A DNA stretch of 64,000 nucleotides, taken from positions 1 through 64,000 of the forward strand of contig NZ_JAAIJQ010000027.1 in NCBI RefSeq assembly GCF_010820565.1. Reading direction: 5' to 3'. Under the pieces are notes generated by a model. That model was not told the DNA's origin. It searched no databases and worked only from the letters and a program-made list of their open reading frames with translations. Both the position numbers and the translations under genes were made by a program. Origin of the DNA: Thiorhodococcus minor. GTDB taxonomy: Bacteria > Pseudomonadota > Gammaproteobacteria > Chromatiales > Chromatiaceae. How positions within the stretch are numbered: the first letter of the stretch is position 1; every line of letters starts with the position of its first letter. Positions 38,823 to 48,290 of this stretch are shown in pieces.

Positions 38823-41501
38823 CTAGAGCACCTTTGTCACCAGCTTGACCGCCATGTCCTGTGGATCGCTCTCGATGCGGAAGCCGAGCGACTTCACCAG
38901 GGCGAGCATGCGGGTGTTGGCGGTCAGCACCTCGCCCTCCATGAGGCGAAAGCCGCGTAGGCGCGCGTTCTGCATGAGCGAGCGCATCAGCCGCGCGCCG
39001 ATGCCGAGGTTGCGCCAACTGTCGGAGACCACGATCGCAAACTCACAGGCCTCCCCGCCTGGGCGCGACATGTAACGGGCCACGCCGACCTCGACCTCCC
39101 CTCCATCGTGCTCGACCACGCCGATGAGGGCCATCTCGCGGTCGTAGTCGATCTGGGTAAAGCGCACCAGCATCTCGGGTGTGAGCTCTTTGATCGCTTG
39201 CATGAAGCGAAAATACTTCGTCTGCTCCGAGAGGCCGCGCACGAACTCCTGCTCCATTTCCGCGTCTTCGGGTCGGATCGGCCGGATCACCAAGTCCTTG
39301 CCATCCGGGAGCTGCACCCGTTCGATGAGATGACCGGGATAGGGGTGGATCGCCATGTGGCCGTAGGTCGGCTGCTGCGGCGGTCGATAGTCGACATTGA
39401 TGCGCACGTCGACGGCGATCACCTCCTTGTCGTTGCCGATCAGCGGGTTGATGTCCATCGCGATGATCTCGGGAAGCTCGCAGACCATCTCGGAGACACG
39501 CTGCAGAATCCTGGCAAGCGCCACCCGATTCATCGGCGGCATCTGCTGGAAGGCCCCCATGAGCCGCGCAACCCGGGTTTGATCGATCATCGTCTCGATG
39601 ATGAAGGCGTTGAGCGGCGGAAGCCCCAGGGCGCGGTCGCCCAGCACCTCGACCTTGGTTCCCCCCGCCCCGAAGACGATCACGGGACCGAAGATCTTGT
39701 CGCGAAAGACGCCGATCATCAGCTCGCGCGCCGAGCGGCTCGAGACCATGTGCTCGACGGTGATCCCCTCCAGCCGGGCCTCCGGACGCAAACGCTGTGC
39801 GCGCTCGACGATCTCGCTGAAGGTGCGTCGCACGGACTGCGCGTCGTCGATGTTGAGCTTGACCCCATCGACGTCCGACTTGTGCTCCAAGTCGGGCGAG
39901 TTGATCTTCATCACCACCGGAAAGCCCAGGGCCTCGGCGGCCATCAAGGCCTCATTGGGCGTGCGCGCCAGCACCGCCTGCATGGTCGGGATGCGGAAGG
40001 CCGAGAGGATGGCCTTGGCCTCGATGGTCCCCAAGACCTTGCGCCCCTCGGCCATGACGCCCTCGATGATGAGCCTAGCCCCTTCCACATCCGGCGGATC
40101 CTCGTGCGAGAGTGGTGCCGGCGACTGCATGAGCAGTTTCTGGTTGCGCTGGTGGATCGCGAGGAAGGAAAAGGCCTCGACCGCCGCCTCGGGACTGTCG
40201 AAGTGCGGGACGTCGTGCTCTGACAGCAGGGACTGCGCCTCGACCACGTGATTGCCGCCCATCCAGCAGGCGAGCACCGGCTTGCGGCTCCCCTTGCTCG
40301 CCTCGATGACCTGCTGCGCGGTCGCGACCGGATCGCCAAAGATCAGCGGGGCGAGGATGCAGAGCACGCCATCGACTTCCGGATCCGCAATACAGGCATC
40401 CAGGGCCTGACGATAACGCTCGGCCGGCGCGTCGCCGATGATGTCGATGGGATTGCCGTGAGACCAATAGTCCGGAAGCGCCTGCTCCAGCGTCTGGCGC
40501 GTGCTGTCGCTGAGCTGCGCGAGGCTGAGCCCGAGCTCAACCGTCCGGTCGGCGGCCAGCACGCCCGGCCCGCCGCCGTTGGTGATGATGGCGATCCGAT
40601 CACCCGACAGCCGCCTGCGTGTCCCGAACACCTGGGCCGCCGCAAAGAGCTGATCGAGATTGGCGACCTGCACCACGCCGGCGCGGTCCGTCACCGCGCG
40701 GAAGACGTCCGGAGAGCCGACGAAGCCGCCCGTGTGCGACTTGATCGCGCGCGTCCCGGCCGGATGCCGTCCGGCCTTGACGATGATCACCGGCTTGAGC
40801 CGCGCGGCGGCCCGCAAGCCGCTCATGAAGTGCCGCGCATTCCGCACGCCCTCGACGTAGAGCAGGATGCATCGGGTCTGGGTGTCCAGCGCCAGGTAGT
40901 CGAGGATGTCGCCAAAGTCCACATCCGCCGCCGCCCCCAGCGAGACAACCGCCGAGAAGCCCACGCGGCGCGGCTCCGACCAGTCGATCATGGCGGTGCA
41001 GATGGCACCGGACTGCGAGACCAGGGCCACATTGCCCCGGCGCGGCAGATCCTGACCGACGCTGGCGTTGAGCCCGTGCTGCGGACGCATCACGCCTAGG
41101 CAGTTCGGACCCAGGACACGGATGCGGTTGCGGCGCGCCGCCTCGACCATCTTTTCCTGGAGTGCCTTGCCGCGCTCGCCGTGCTCGCCGAAGCCCGCGG
41201 AATGCACGACCGCCGCCTTGACGCCGAAGCTGCCGCATTGATCCAGGATGGCGGGAACGCACTCCGCGGGGGTCGCGATGAGGGCCAGATCGATCTGCTT
41301 GTCGAGCTCGTTCAGCGAGCTGAAGCAGGGCTGACCGGCGACCTGATCGTATTTGGGGTTGATCGGATAGCACTGGCCTTTGAAGCCACCGGCCAGGACA
41401 TTGCGGAAGACCATGCCGCCGATCGAGCCCTCGTTGTCGCTGGCGCCGAACACAGCGACCGCGCTGGGCGTAAAGAGTTGATCAATATCGGTCAAGCGCA
41501 T
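38823..41501 (-). CDS. Acyl-CoA synthetase (NDP-forming)/GNAT acetyltransferase fusion (PatZ-like)
   Basis: An 892-residue protein. The N-terminal CoA-binding and ligase domains (about 1-460) carry the segments MRLTDIDQLFTPSAVAVFGA and VSQSGAICTAMIDW. An ATP-grasp domain (about 485-700) and a C-terminal GNAT acetyltransferase (about 730-892) follow. Enteric Pat/PatZ of this shape acetylates lysines, for example on acetyl-CoA synthetase. Here E217 and H256 (KSHTGG) match the catalytic Glu/His of true NDP-forming synthetases as I recall them, whereas Salmonella Pat has lost the His. The protein may therefore keep ligase activity. It is divergent from a deacetylase gene. Confidence 0.9.
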   Translation of the reverse strand: MRLTDIDQLFTPSAVAVFGASDNEGSIGGMVFRNVLAGGFKGQCYPINPKYDQVAGQPCFSSLNELDKQIDLALIATPAECVPAILDQCGSFGVKAAVVHSAGFGEHGERGKALQEKMVEAARRNRIRVLGPNCLGVMRPQHGLNASVGQDLPRRGNVALVSQSGAICTAMIDWSEPRRVGFSAVVSLGAAADVDFGDILDYLALDTQTRCILLYVEGVRNARHFMSGLRAAARLKPVIIVKAGRHPAGTRAIKSHTGGFVGSPDVFRAVTDRAGVVQVANLDQLFAAAQVFGTRRRLSGDRIAIITNGGGPGVLAADRTVELGLSLAQLSDSTRQTLEQALPDYWSHGNPIDIIGDAPAERYRQALDACIADPEVDGVLCILAPLIFGDPVATAQQVIEASKGSRKPVLACWMGGNHVVEAQSLLSEHDVPHFDSPEAAVEAFSFLAIHQRNQKLLMQSPAPLSHEDPPDVEGARLIIEGVMAEGRKVLGTIEAKAILSAFRIPTMQAVLARTPNEALMAAEALGFPVVMKINSPDLEHKSDVDGVKLNIDDAQSVRRTFSEIVERAQRLRPEARLEGITVEHMVSSRSARELMIGVFRDKIFGPVIVFGAGGTKVEVLGDRALGLPPLNAFIIETMIDQTRVARLMGAFQQMPPMNRVALARILQRVSEMVCELPEIIAMDINPLIGNDKEVIAVDVRINVDYRPPQQPTYGHMAIHPYPGHLIERVQLPDGKDLVIRPIRPEDAEMEQEFVRGLSEQTKYFRFMQAIKELTPEMLVRFTQIDYDREMALIGVVEHDGGEVEVGVARYMSRPGGEACEFAIVVSDSWRNLGIGARLMRSLMQNARLRGFRLMEGEVLTANTRMLALVKSLGFRIESDPQDMAVKLVTKVL

Positions 41502-41672
41502 GGAGTCTGCCCTCTGAGGCTAAAAAGGCGTTAATCTGCGGATTTGGCGCGAGCAGCCGGCGCGCGACGCCGCGACACACGAACGAAAGAGAGCCGCAAG
41601 TCATCCAGGACGAGTCGTCCAAGGCGAGTCATTCAGTGGATGTCCATCGCGGTCGAGCCTTGAGGACAAAGC

Positions 41673-42605
41673 ATGAACCTCGCCTTTATCTCTCACCAGT
41701 CCTGCCGGGAGCATCAGATGGGCGCTCATCACCCGGAGTGCCCGGAGCGACTCCACGCCATCCAGGACCGCATGATCGCATCCGGCATGGAGATGCTCGT
41801 CACCCATTACGACGCGCCCCAGGCCAGGGTCGAGGACCTCGCCCGGGTTCATGATCGCGACTACATCCAAGGGATCTTCGACGCATCACCGAGCGCGAGC
41901 GATGTCCTGGCCTGGATCGACGGGGACACGGCGATGAACAGCCATTCCCTGGAGGCCGCGCTGCACTCGGCCGGGGCCGCCCTCCTGGGGGTCGATCTGG
42001 TGATGAGCGACAAGCATCACGCCGCCTTCTGCTGCGTGCGTCCGCCGGGACATCACGCGGGCCGCGCCCGCGCCAGCGGCTTCTGCATCTTCAACAATGT
42101 TGCCGTCGGCGCCGCCTACGCCATGGAGCGCTACGGACTGGAGCGGATCGCCATCGTCGACTTCGACGTCCATCACGGCGATGGCACCGAGGAGATCTTC
42201 ATCGGCGATGAGCGCGTGCTCTTCTGCTCGAGCTTCCAGCACCCCTTCTATCCCGGCACTGGCGCGGACACAAACGCGGCCAATGTCATCAATCTCCCCC
42301 TGCCGCGCCTGACCGACGGCCAGGCGTTCAAGGCCGCGGTCGAAAAGGCCTGGCTCCCGCGACTCGACGCCTTCGCGCCGCAGCTGATCATGATCTCGGC
42401 CGGTTTCGACGGTCATCTGGAAGACGACATGGCGCACTTCAATCTGCGCGAGGCGGACTATGGCTGGATCACACGGGAGATCCATCATCTTGCGCGCAAG
42501 CATAGTCATGAGCGCGTCGTCTCCTTCCTGGAGGGTGGCTATACCCTCTCGGCACTAGGCCGCTGCGTGAGCACGCACGTCGACGAGCTCATCGGCCATC
42601 TCTAG
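41673..42605 (+). CDS. Histone deacetylase family protein
   Basis: A zinc-dependent deacetylase of the class II/acetoin-utilisation type (310 residues). The catalytic His pair is H127-H128 in RPPGHHAG, and the zinc ligands include D165 and H167 in DFDVHHGDG, with the third aspartate in SAGFDGH. Bacterial members deacetylate proteins or small amines. The gene diverges from the PatZ-like acetyltransferase with a 171-base gap, so the two may act as writer and eraser of acetyl groups; that link is inference from position. Confidence 0.92.
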   Translation: MNLAFISHQSCREHQMGAHHPECPERLHAIQDRMIASGMEMLVTHYDAPQARVEDLARVHDRDYIQGIFDASPSASDVLAWIDGDTAMNSHSLEAALHSAGAALLGVDLVMSDKHHAAFCCVRPPGHHAGRARASGFCIFNNVAVGAAYAMERYGLERIAIVDFDVHHGDGTEEIFIGDERVLFCSSFQHPFYPGTGADTNAANVINLPLPRLTDGQAFKAAVEKAWLPRLDAFAPQLIMISAGFDGHLEDDMAHFNLREADYGWITREIHHLARKHSHERVVSFLEGGYTLSALGRCVSTHVDELIGHL

Positions 42606-42876
42606 GTCCGCTCCTGGCGCCAGCGGCGCGGCAGTCTCGAGCCGCTGAGCCGCCCCGTCCATCGGGGCGATCGCAGCTCGCCGCGCGAGGCCAATGCTGC
42701 ATCGCAGCACAGGATAGACTTAGCCCCCCCTGGTTGCAATCGCCGCTCGGCGCGAATCTCCCGTTCCGAACTGGAGCCATGGGCTTCGGGCATTGGCACC
42801 AAGCCCATCAGACCGAATATTGGCCACGGAGAGAACCCTAGCCGCCGAAGACCGCTCCAGGTCTCAAGGACAAGAC

Positions 42877-44307
42877 ATGACCGCCATTCTCTGGCTGAGG
42901 CGCGATCTGCGCCTGGATGACCACCCCGCGCTGCAGGCCGCGATCGCCAACGGGCGCAAGCTCCTGCCCCTCTATATTCACGCCCCGGACGAGGAAGCGC
43001 CCTGGCAGCCAGGGGGCGCGAGCCGCTGGTGGCTGCACGGCAGCCTCCAATCCCTCGACGCCGCGCTGCGCGAGCGCGGCAGCCGGCTGCACATTGCGCG
43101 AGGCGACAGCCTCGAGGTGCTCAAGCGGCTCGCCGCCGAGACGGGTGCGACCGAGATCCACTGGAGTCGTCTCTACGACCCGGCCACGCGCGAGCGGGAT
43201 ACGCAGATCAATCAGGCCCTGCGCGCCGAGGGGATCCGATGTGACAGCCACTGCTCCACCCTGCTCTTCGAGCCTTGGGAGATCGCCAACGCCGAGCAGC
43301 AGCCCTACCGCGTCTTCAGCGCCTTCTGGCGCGCCTGCGTCAAGGCGCTGAAGGAGCCGCAGCCGCTCTCCGCGCCGGAGCGACTTCCGCCGGCACCCGA
43401 GATCGCGGAAGGCGCCAATCTGGACTCGCTAGAGCTCCTCCCGACGATCCCCTGGGACGCCGGCCTGACAGCAACCTGGGCTCCCGGCGAGCGAGGCGCG
43501 CAGCAGCGGGTGCAGGCATTCCTCGACGGACAGGTCGCGGACTATGGCGAGCGACGCGACCAGCCTGGCATCCCAGGCACGTCCCGACTCTCTCCCTTTC
43601 TCCACTTCGGCGAGATCAGTCCAAGGCGCATCCTGCGCATGGTGATGGACCGCTTCGGAGACCCAACCGCCAAGCCCGTCGAGGCCTTCGTCCGCGAAAT
43701 CGGCTGGCGCGAGCTCGCCTACCACCTGCTCTATCACTTTCCGCAGACGCCCGCCGAGCCGCTGAATGCGCAGTTCGCCGATTTCCCCTGGGCGAGCGGC
43801 GACGTCGCGAGCCAGCTCAAGGCCTGGCAGCACGGACAGACGGGCATCCCCATGGTCGATGCCGGAATGCGCGAGCTCTGGCACACCGGGTGGATGCACA
43901 ACCGCGTCAGGATGGTGGTGGCGTCTTTCCTGACCAAGAATCTGCTAATCCCCTGGCAGGAAGGCGCGCGCTGGTTCTGGGACACCCTGGTCGACGCCGA
44001 CCTCGCCAGCAACACGCTCGGCTGGCAGTGGACGGCCGGCTGCGGGGCGGACGCCGCGCCCTACTTTCGCGTCTTCAATCCCGTGCGTCAGGGCGAGCGC
44101 TTCGACCCGGACGGCAGCTACGTCCGGCGCTGGTGTCCCGAGCTTGCCAAGCTCCCGGACAAGCACCTGCATCAGCCCTGGACGGCACCGCAGCCCGTGC
44201 TGAGAACGGCAGGCGTCAAGCTCGGCGAGCACTATCCAGCACCCCTCGTGGACCTCGGAAAGTCCAGGGAGCGGGCCCTGGCGGCTTACGAGCAGATCAA
44301 GGGCTAA
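42877..44307 (+). CDS. phrB: Deoxyribodipyrimidine photolyase
   Basis: A light-driven CPD repair flavoenzyme, 476 residues from the ATG at 42877 (AAGGA lies 6 bases before it; the longer frame adds unrelated residues). The N-terminal antenna domain starts MTAILWLRRDLRLDDHPAL. The FAD-binding half contains SRLSPFLHFGEISPR and the WQWTAGCGADAAPYFRVFNP box with conserved tryptophans. It converges on tcdA with an 11-base overlap. Confidence 0.95.
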   Translation: MTAILWLRRDLRLDDHPALQAAIANGRKLLPLYIHAPDEEAPWQPGGASRWWLHGSLQSLDAALRERGSRLHIARGDSLEVLKRLAAETGATEIHWSRLYDPATRERDTQINQALRAEGIRCDSHCSTLLFEPWEIANAEQQPYRVFSAFWRACVKALKEPQPLSAPERLPPAPEIAEGANLDSLELLPTIPWDAGLTATWAPGERGAQQRVQAFLDGQVADYGERRDQPGIPGTSRLSPFLHFGEISPRRILRMVMDRFGDPTAKPVEAFVREIGWRELAYHLLYHFPQTPAEPLNAQFADFPWASGDVASQLKAWQHGQTGIPMVDAGMRELWHTGWMHNRVRMVVASFLTKNLLIPWQEGARWFWDTLVDADLASNTLGWQWTAGCGADAAPYFRVFNPVRQGERFDPDGSYVRRWCPELAKLPDKHLHQPWTAPQPVLRTAGVKLGEHYPAPLVDLGKSRERALAAYEQIKG

Positions 44308-45064
44308 TCGAAGGCGTCGACGGAGTGTCCTGCAGCAGCCGACGAATGGCGAGACCAGCCAGGGTGAGCCCGAAGAGGGAGGGCATGTAGCTCAGGGTCC
44401 CGTTCACCGCCCGAGGACGCCCGCGTCCGGTGTCCTGCGGAGCCAAGGGCGGGATGGGCGTCTCGTCCGACCACACCACAGTGATGCCACGCCCGACACC
44501 ACGACGGCGCAGCCGCGTCCGAACCTCCCGCGCCAGCGCACAGACGCGCGTGTCCATGAGATCACCGACCTGGATCCGCGTTGGATCCATCCGCCCGCCA
44601 GCACCCATGCTGCTCAGGATGGGTCTGCCAAGCCGCCAGGCGGTCTCGATCAAGGCCACCTTGCTGCTAAGACTATCGATCGCATCGACGACCTGACCGA
44701 AGGGCTCGGACAGGACCTGCTCCATGCCGTCCTCGGCGAGAAATTCCGTCATGAGCCGCAGCCGACAGCCCGGATTGATGTCGGCGATGCGCCGCGCCAT
44801 CACCGCCGTCTTGTCCTGGCCGATGGTCGATCTGAGCGCGACGAGCTGACGGTTGAGGTTGGAAGGATCCACCTGGTCGTGATCGATCAGGGTCAAGGCG
44901 CCGACGCCAGCCCGGGCGAGCGCCTCCGCGGCAAAGGAGCCCACGCCGCCAAGCCCGGCAACCAAGACGCGACTCTGGCTCAGCCGAGCGACGCCATCAT
45001 CGCCGACCAAGATGCGCGTACGGTCCCAAAGCGGATCATCTGGGCTTGCTGGGCTCGGATTCAT
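44297..45064 (-). CDS. tcdA: tRNA threonylcarbamoyladenosine dehydratase
   Basis: An E1-like ATP-dependent enzyme (255 residues) that cyclises t6A37 in tRNA to ct6A. The nucleotide loop VLVAGLGGVGSFAAEALAR (33-51) and the DHDQVDPSNLNRQ segment are typical, and WDRTRILVGDDGVARL is the TcdA/CsdL opening. It overlaps tatD by 4 bases, suggesting an operon read tatD then tcdA. Confidence 0.92.
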   Translation of the reverse strand: MNPSPASPDDPLWDRTRILVGDDGVARLSQSRVLVAGLGGVGSFAAEALARAGVGALTLIDHDQVDPSNLNRQLVALRSTIGQDKTAVMARRIADINPGCRLRLMTEFLAEDGMEQVLSEPFGQVVDAIDSLSSKVALIETAWRLGRPILSSMGAGGRMDPTRIQVGDLMDTRVCALAREVRTRLRRRGVGRGITVVWSDETPIPPLAPQDTGRGRPRAVNGTLSYMPSLFGLTLAGLAIRRLLQDTPSTPSISP

Positions 45065-45831
45065 TGAAGATTCAAGACAGCTCTGGCATTGGTGGTCGTT
45101 TGCGCCGCGATGCCGAGGGCATCGGCATGGCGCACCTCGGCGAGCGCGGCGAGGACATCCGGCAGATACTCCGGGCTGTTGCGCGCGCCCTGATGCGCCG
45201 CGACCGTCATGTCGGGCGCGTCCGTCTCCAGGACGATAGCCTCCAAGGGCAGCTCGGCGGCCAGGCGCCGCAGCCTGCTGGACCGCTCGAAGGTCAGCAT
45301 GCCGCCAAAGCCCAGCTTGAGCCCCAGGTCGATGTAGCCCCGCGCCTGCTGCAGACTGCCGTTGAAGGCGTGCGCGATGCCGCCGGGCACTGGATTGCGC
45401 CGCAGCATTGCCAAGACCTCATCATGCGCCTTGCGCACGTGCAGGAGCACGGGCAGCCCAGCGGCGCGGGCGATCCCGAGCTGTGACTCGAGCAGCCGCG
45501 CCTGCTGCCCCCGATCCAAGTCGCGGACGTAGAAATCCAGGCCGATCTCGCCGATGGCAATGGGGCGATGCAGCGCCACGGCCTCCTCCAGTGCCGCCAG
45601 ATCGGCCTCGCGATGCTGGCGCAAGTACACCGGATGCAGTCCCAGGGCCGGATAGAGCCTGGGACTGTCCACGCCCGCGCAGGTCTCGAGCAATCCGCTC
45701 CAGCCCCTTGCCTCAATCGCCGGGACGACGATGGCGCTCAGCCCCGCCTGGCGGCAGGCGGCGAGGACAGGACTCCGATCCGCGTCGAAGTCGTCGACAT
45801 CGAGATGACAATGCGTGTCGATCAGCTCCAT
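45061..45831 (-). CDS. TatD family metal-dependent hydrolase
   Basis: An amidohydrolase-fold enzyme (256 residues) of the TatD/YjjV group. Metal-binding H7 and H9 are in DTHCHLD, the bridging glutamate in IGEIGLDF, and further ligands in HVRKAHDE, HAFNG and LETDAP. E. coli TatD has 3'-5' exonuclease activity; others remove D-aminoacyl groups from tRNA. The shorter motif set resembles YjjV. It is the first gene of a pair with tcdA. Confidence 0.88.
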   Translation of the reverse strand: MELIDTHCHLDVDDFDADRSPVLAACRQAGLSAIVVPAIEARGWSGLLETCAGVDSPRLYPALGLHPVYLRQHREADLAALEEAVALHRPIAIGEIGLDFYVRDLDRGQQARLLESQLGIARAAGLPVLLHVRKAHDEVLAMLRRNPVPGGIAHAFNGSLQQARGYIDLGLKLGFGGMLTFERSSRLRRLAAELPLEAIVLETDAPDMTVAAHQGARNSPEYLPDVLAALAEVRHADALGIAAQTTTNARAVLNLQ

Positions 45832-45959
45832 CGGTGAATCTCCGACTGTGCTAGTCTCGCGCCGCAGGTCGCGCCCGCGACTCAGGAAGCATTGGCCCGG
45901 CGGCAGGCATCATCCAGGCCCTGCGCATCGGCCGATCCGCACTCTCGAGGACCCCCGGA

Positions 45960-46802
45960 ATGAAACCGAGCCCCGGCAAGATCGTCATCTTCGGACAGTA
46001 CAAAAGCGGCACGACAGGTGTTTTTACCAAAATTCGCAACTCGCTGCCCGGAGAGCCGCGCACGCTCTTCGAGCCGCTCGCCTACACGCCCGAGCCTTCC
46101 GACGCCGAGCGCTGGGTCATCGCCAAGACCATTCTGAAATTCGCCGGTCATCCCGAGCCCGTCGACTACGACAGCTTCCTCGGCTTCGACCGTCGCATCT
46201 ATCTCGTTCGCGACCCGCGCGATTGGCTGGTCAGCTTCGCGCTCTTCCTCTGCCAAGAGAAGCCATCCATCTTCACCGACGACAGGGCGATGCGCTGGGT
46301 GATGGACTATCTGCGCCGCAAGGAGGCCGACCCGGAATGCGCTCCGCTCAAGGAGCTGCTGGACTTTCTCTTCGCGCCAGAGCCATCCATGTCAGCGGAA
46401 TTCTTCGCCCAGCGCACCCAAGGCCTGCAAGCACTCTGCATGGGGTTCGAGCAGCGCCTGGGAGATAACGCCATCAGGCTGGGCTACGAGGATTTCGTCG
46501 ACGGCAAGCTGGAAAGACTGAGCCACTACCTCGAGATCGACCTGGCTGGCGACGCTGAGGTCGACTCCAAGTACGCCCATGTGCCGCGCACCTGCGCCTA
46601 CGGGGACTGGAAGAATTGGCTCACGGCGGCGGACGAAGCCTTCTTTCGCCCTTACTTCGACGCCTACATCCGCCACTACGGCTACCAGCCCGACTGGGAG
46701 ACCAATGCGCAGCCCCGCATCGACCCGGCACATGGGTCGGCCTATGTCGCACGCGTCGTGGCGATGAAGCGCGAACGTCTGGGTCTTGCCGGCCAAGGGT
46801 GA
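45960..46802 (+). CDS. Sulfotransferase family protein
   Basis: A 280-residue cytosolic protein with the two PAPS-binding signatures: a 5' phosphosulfate loop YKSGTTGVF (14-22) and a 3' phosphate loop RDPRDWLVS (84-92). The C-terminal region has the GDWKNWLT segment, equivalent to the RKGxxGDWKNxFT PAPS loop of sulfotransferases. The acceptor is unknown; relatives sulfate sugars, lipids or surface polymers. No glycosyltransferase cluster is adjacent. It diverges from tatD. Confidence 0.82.
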   Translation: MKPSPGKIVIFGQYKSGTTGVFTKIRNSLPGEPRTLFEPLAYTPEPSDAERWVIAKTILKFAGHPEPVDYDSFLGFDRRIYLVRDPRDWLVSFALFLCQEKPSIFTDDRAMRWVMDYLRRKEADPECAPLKELLDFLFAPEPSMSAEFFAQRTQGLQALCMGFEQRLGDNAIRLGYEDFVDGKLERLSHYLEIDLAGDAEVDSKYAHVPRTCAYGDWKNWLTAADEAFFRPYFDAYIRHYGYQPDWETNAQPRIDPAHGSAYVARVVAMKRERLGLAGQG

Positions 46803-46831
46803 CGGCTCGGGAGCACCCGCCGCCCTAGGAG

Positions 46832-46910
46832 CCCGCTTGCGGGCGACGCCTTCGACACCCAGCAACCCTGGCGCGGAGGCACCTCGGTGCCACAGCCCCT
46901 GAGACAGGGG
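46832..46910. terminator. Three consecutive hairpins between convergent genes
   Basis: Three perfect stems lie in the 128-base gap: GCCCGC-TT-GCGGGC (46832-46845), GGCACC-TC-GGTGCC (46878-46891) and CCCCTG-AGA-CAGGGG (46896-46910). None has a T-run. Together they probably separate the convergent sulfotransferase and NYN transcripts in both directions. Confidence 0.45.
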
Positions 46911-46930
46911 AGCTCGTTGACGGACGTTAT

Positions 46931-47677
46931 CTAAGCCCCGGACGCACTCTTGGGATCGCGCACATAGATGGCCTTCTGCGCACCACGCCCGACGGCGCGC
47001 TCCTCGAGATCGAACAGCTGAGTCGCCTTGAGCAGCCCGCTCAGCTTGGCGTAGCCATAGTTGCGCGAGTCGAACTCGGGACTGCGCTTGGCGATGGCCG
47101 AGCCGACCGGGCCCAGCGACGCCCAGCCGGTATCGTCGGCGGCGCTATCGACCGCATGCCGAAGCAAGGCCACGAGCTTGGCATCATGCTTGAGCTCCTT
47201 GCCGCTCTTGCGTCTGGATGCGTCATTGCTGGCATCCTCGCGCAAGACCTCGGTGAAGACGAACTTGTCACAAGCCGCCACGAAGGGCTCGGGCGTCTTT
47301 TGCTCGCCGAACCCATAGACGGTCATCCCGGACTCGCGCAGGCGAGAGGCGAGACGGGTGAAGTCGCTGTCGCTCGAAACGATGCAGAAACCCTCGAAGT
47401 TGCGGGAATAGAGCAAGTCCATGGCGTCGATCATCATGGCGCCGTCGGTGGCGTTCTTGCCCTTGGTGTAGCGAAACTGCTGGATCGGCTGGATCGAATG
47501 CCGCAGCAGCGTGTCCTTCCAGGCCCCAAGGTTCGGCAGGGTCCAATCGCCGTAGATGCGCTTCACATGGGCCGTGCCATATTTCGCGATCTCCGCCAAC
47601 AGCCCCTCCACGATACTCGCTTGGGCATTGTCCGCATCGATCAAGACGGCAAGCTTCAAATTGCCGGATTCAGACAT
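46931..47677 (-). CDS. NYN domain RNase-like protein with OST-HTH/LOTUS domain
   Basis: A 248-residue protein. The N-terminal PIN-like NYN nuclease domain (about 8-145) has the acidic residues of LAVLIDADNAQ, NATDGAMMIDAMD and IVSSDSDFTRLA. A C-terminal LOTUS/OST-HTH module (about 160-240) has SRNYGYAKLSGLLKA. The combination is expected to bind and cut structured RNA, perhaps G-rich. The biological target is unknown. It lies 73 bases after the DUF2058 gene in the same direction. Confidence 0.88.
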   Translation of the reverse strand: MSESGNLKLAVLIDADNAQASIVEGLLAEIAKYGTAHVKRIYGDWTLPNLGAWKDTLLRHSIQPIQQFRYTKGKNATDGAMMIDAMDLLYSRNFEGFCIVSSDSDFTRLASRLRESGMTVYGFGEQKTPEPFVAACDKFVFTEVLREDASNDASRRKSGKELKHDAKLVALLRHAVDSAADDTGWASLGPVGSAIAKRSPEFDSRNYGYAKLSGLLKATQLFDLEERAVGRGAQKAIYVRDPKSASGA

Positions 47678-47750
47678 GGTCGTCGCTCCCTTCAGCGCGC
47701 CGTCCGTTCAATTCCCGTCCGCAGCGGACCCGTTCTGTCATCGTTTCTCC

Positions 47751-48290
47751 TCACCACATCAGATCGTCCGGGATCTTGTAATCGGCATAGGGGTCATCGC
47801 CGTCATCCTGCTCGGAGGGCTGGTTGAGCACCAGCACCAGCGCGGGATCGCGCTCGCGCACCCGCTCCGCGATCTCGCGCGGGACGACCTCATAGAAGGC
47901 GTCCTGGCGCACGATCGCCAGCGCGCCGGCGACCAGCTTCGCATGCTGCGCCTTGTCCACATAAATCCGCTTGAGCGTATTGCCGTCCGTGAAGTTGTAC
48001 GCGAGATCGCCGCCATCGCGAACCACGCGATGGGTGTGAATGAGCTGGCGGATCTCGTTCTCCGCGGCCCGTCGCGCCGCCTCCTCCTGGCGCTGACGAT
48101 TGAGCTCGCGGTCGCGTGCGGCCTTCTCGGCCTGGGCGCGCTGCGCCGCCTGGCGCGCCTGCTGCTGCTCCGGCATCGCGCGCTTGCCGCTCTTCTTGGT
48201 CTGCTTGCGCTTGGAGGAGCGCGCCTGTTTCAGCTTCTGCTCATCGACCAGGCCGGCCTTGAGCAGCTGGTCTTGCAGTGAGTTTCCCAC
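47751..48290 (-). CDS. DUF2058 family protein (YaiL-like)
   Basis: A 179-residue protein starting at a GTG (48290) with GGAG 8 bases upstream. It opens MGNSLQDQLLKAGLVDEQKLKQA, the hallmark of the nucleoprotein/polynucleotide-associated YaiL family. A charged coiled coil (about 25-78, rich in Gln, Arg and Ala) leads to a C-terminal domain with NFTDGNTLKRIYVD. Its function is unknown, though the basic coiled coil suggests nucleic-acid contact. Confidence 0.85.
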   Translation of the reverse strand: MGNSLQDQLLKAGLVDEQKLKQARSSKRKQTKKSGKRAMPEQQQARQAAQRAQAEKAARDRELNRQRQEEAARRAAENEIRQLIHTHRVVRDGGDLAYNFTDGNTLKRIYVDKAQHAKLVAGALAIVRQDAFYEVVPREIAERVRERDPALVLVLNQPSEQDDGDDPYADYKIPDDLMW

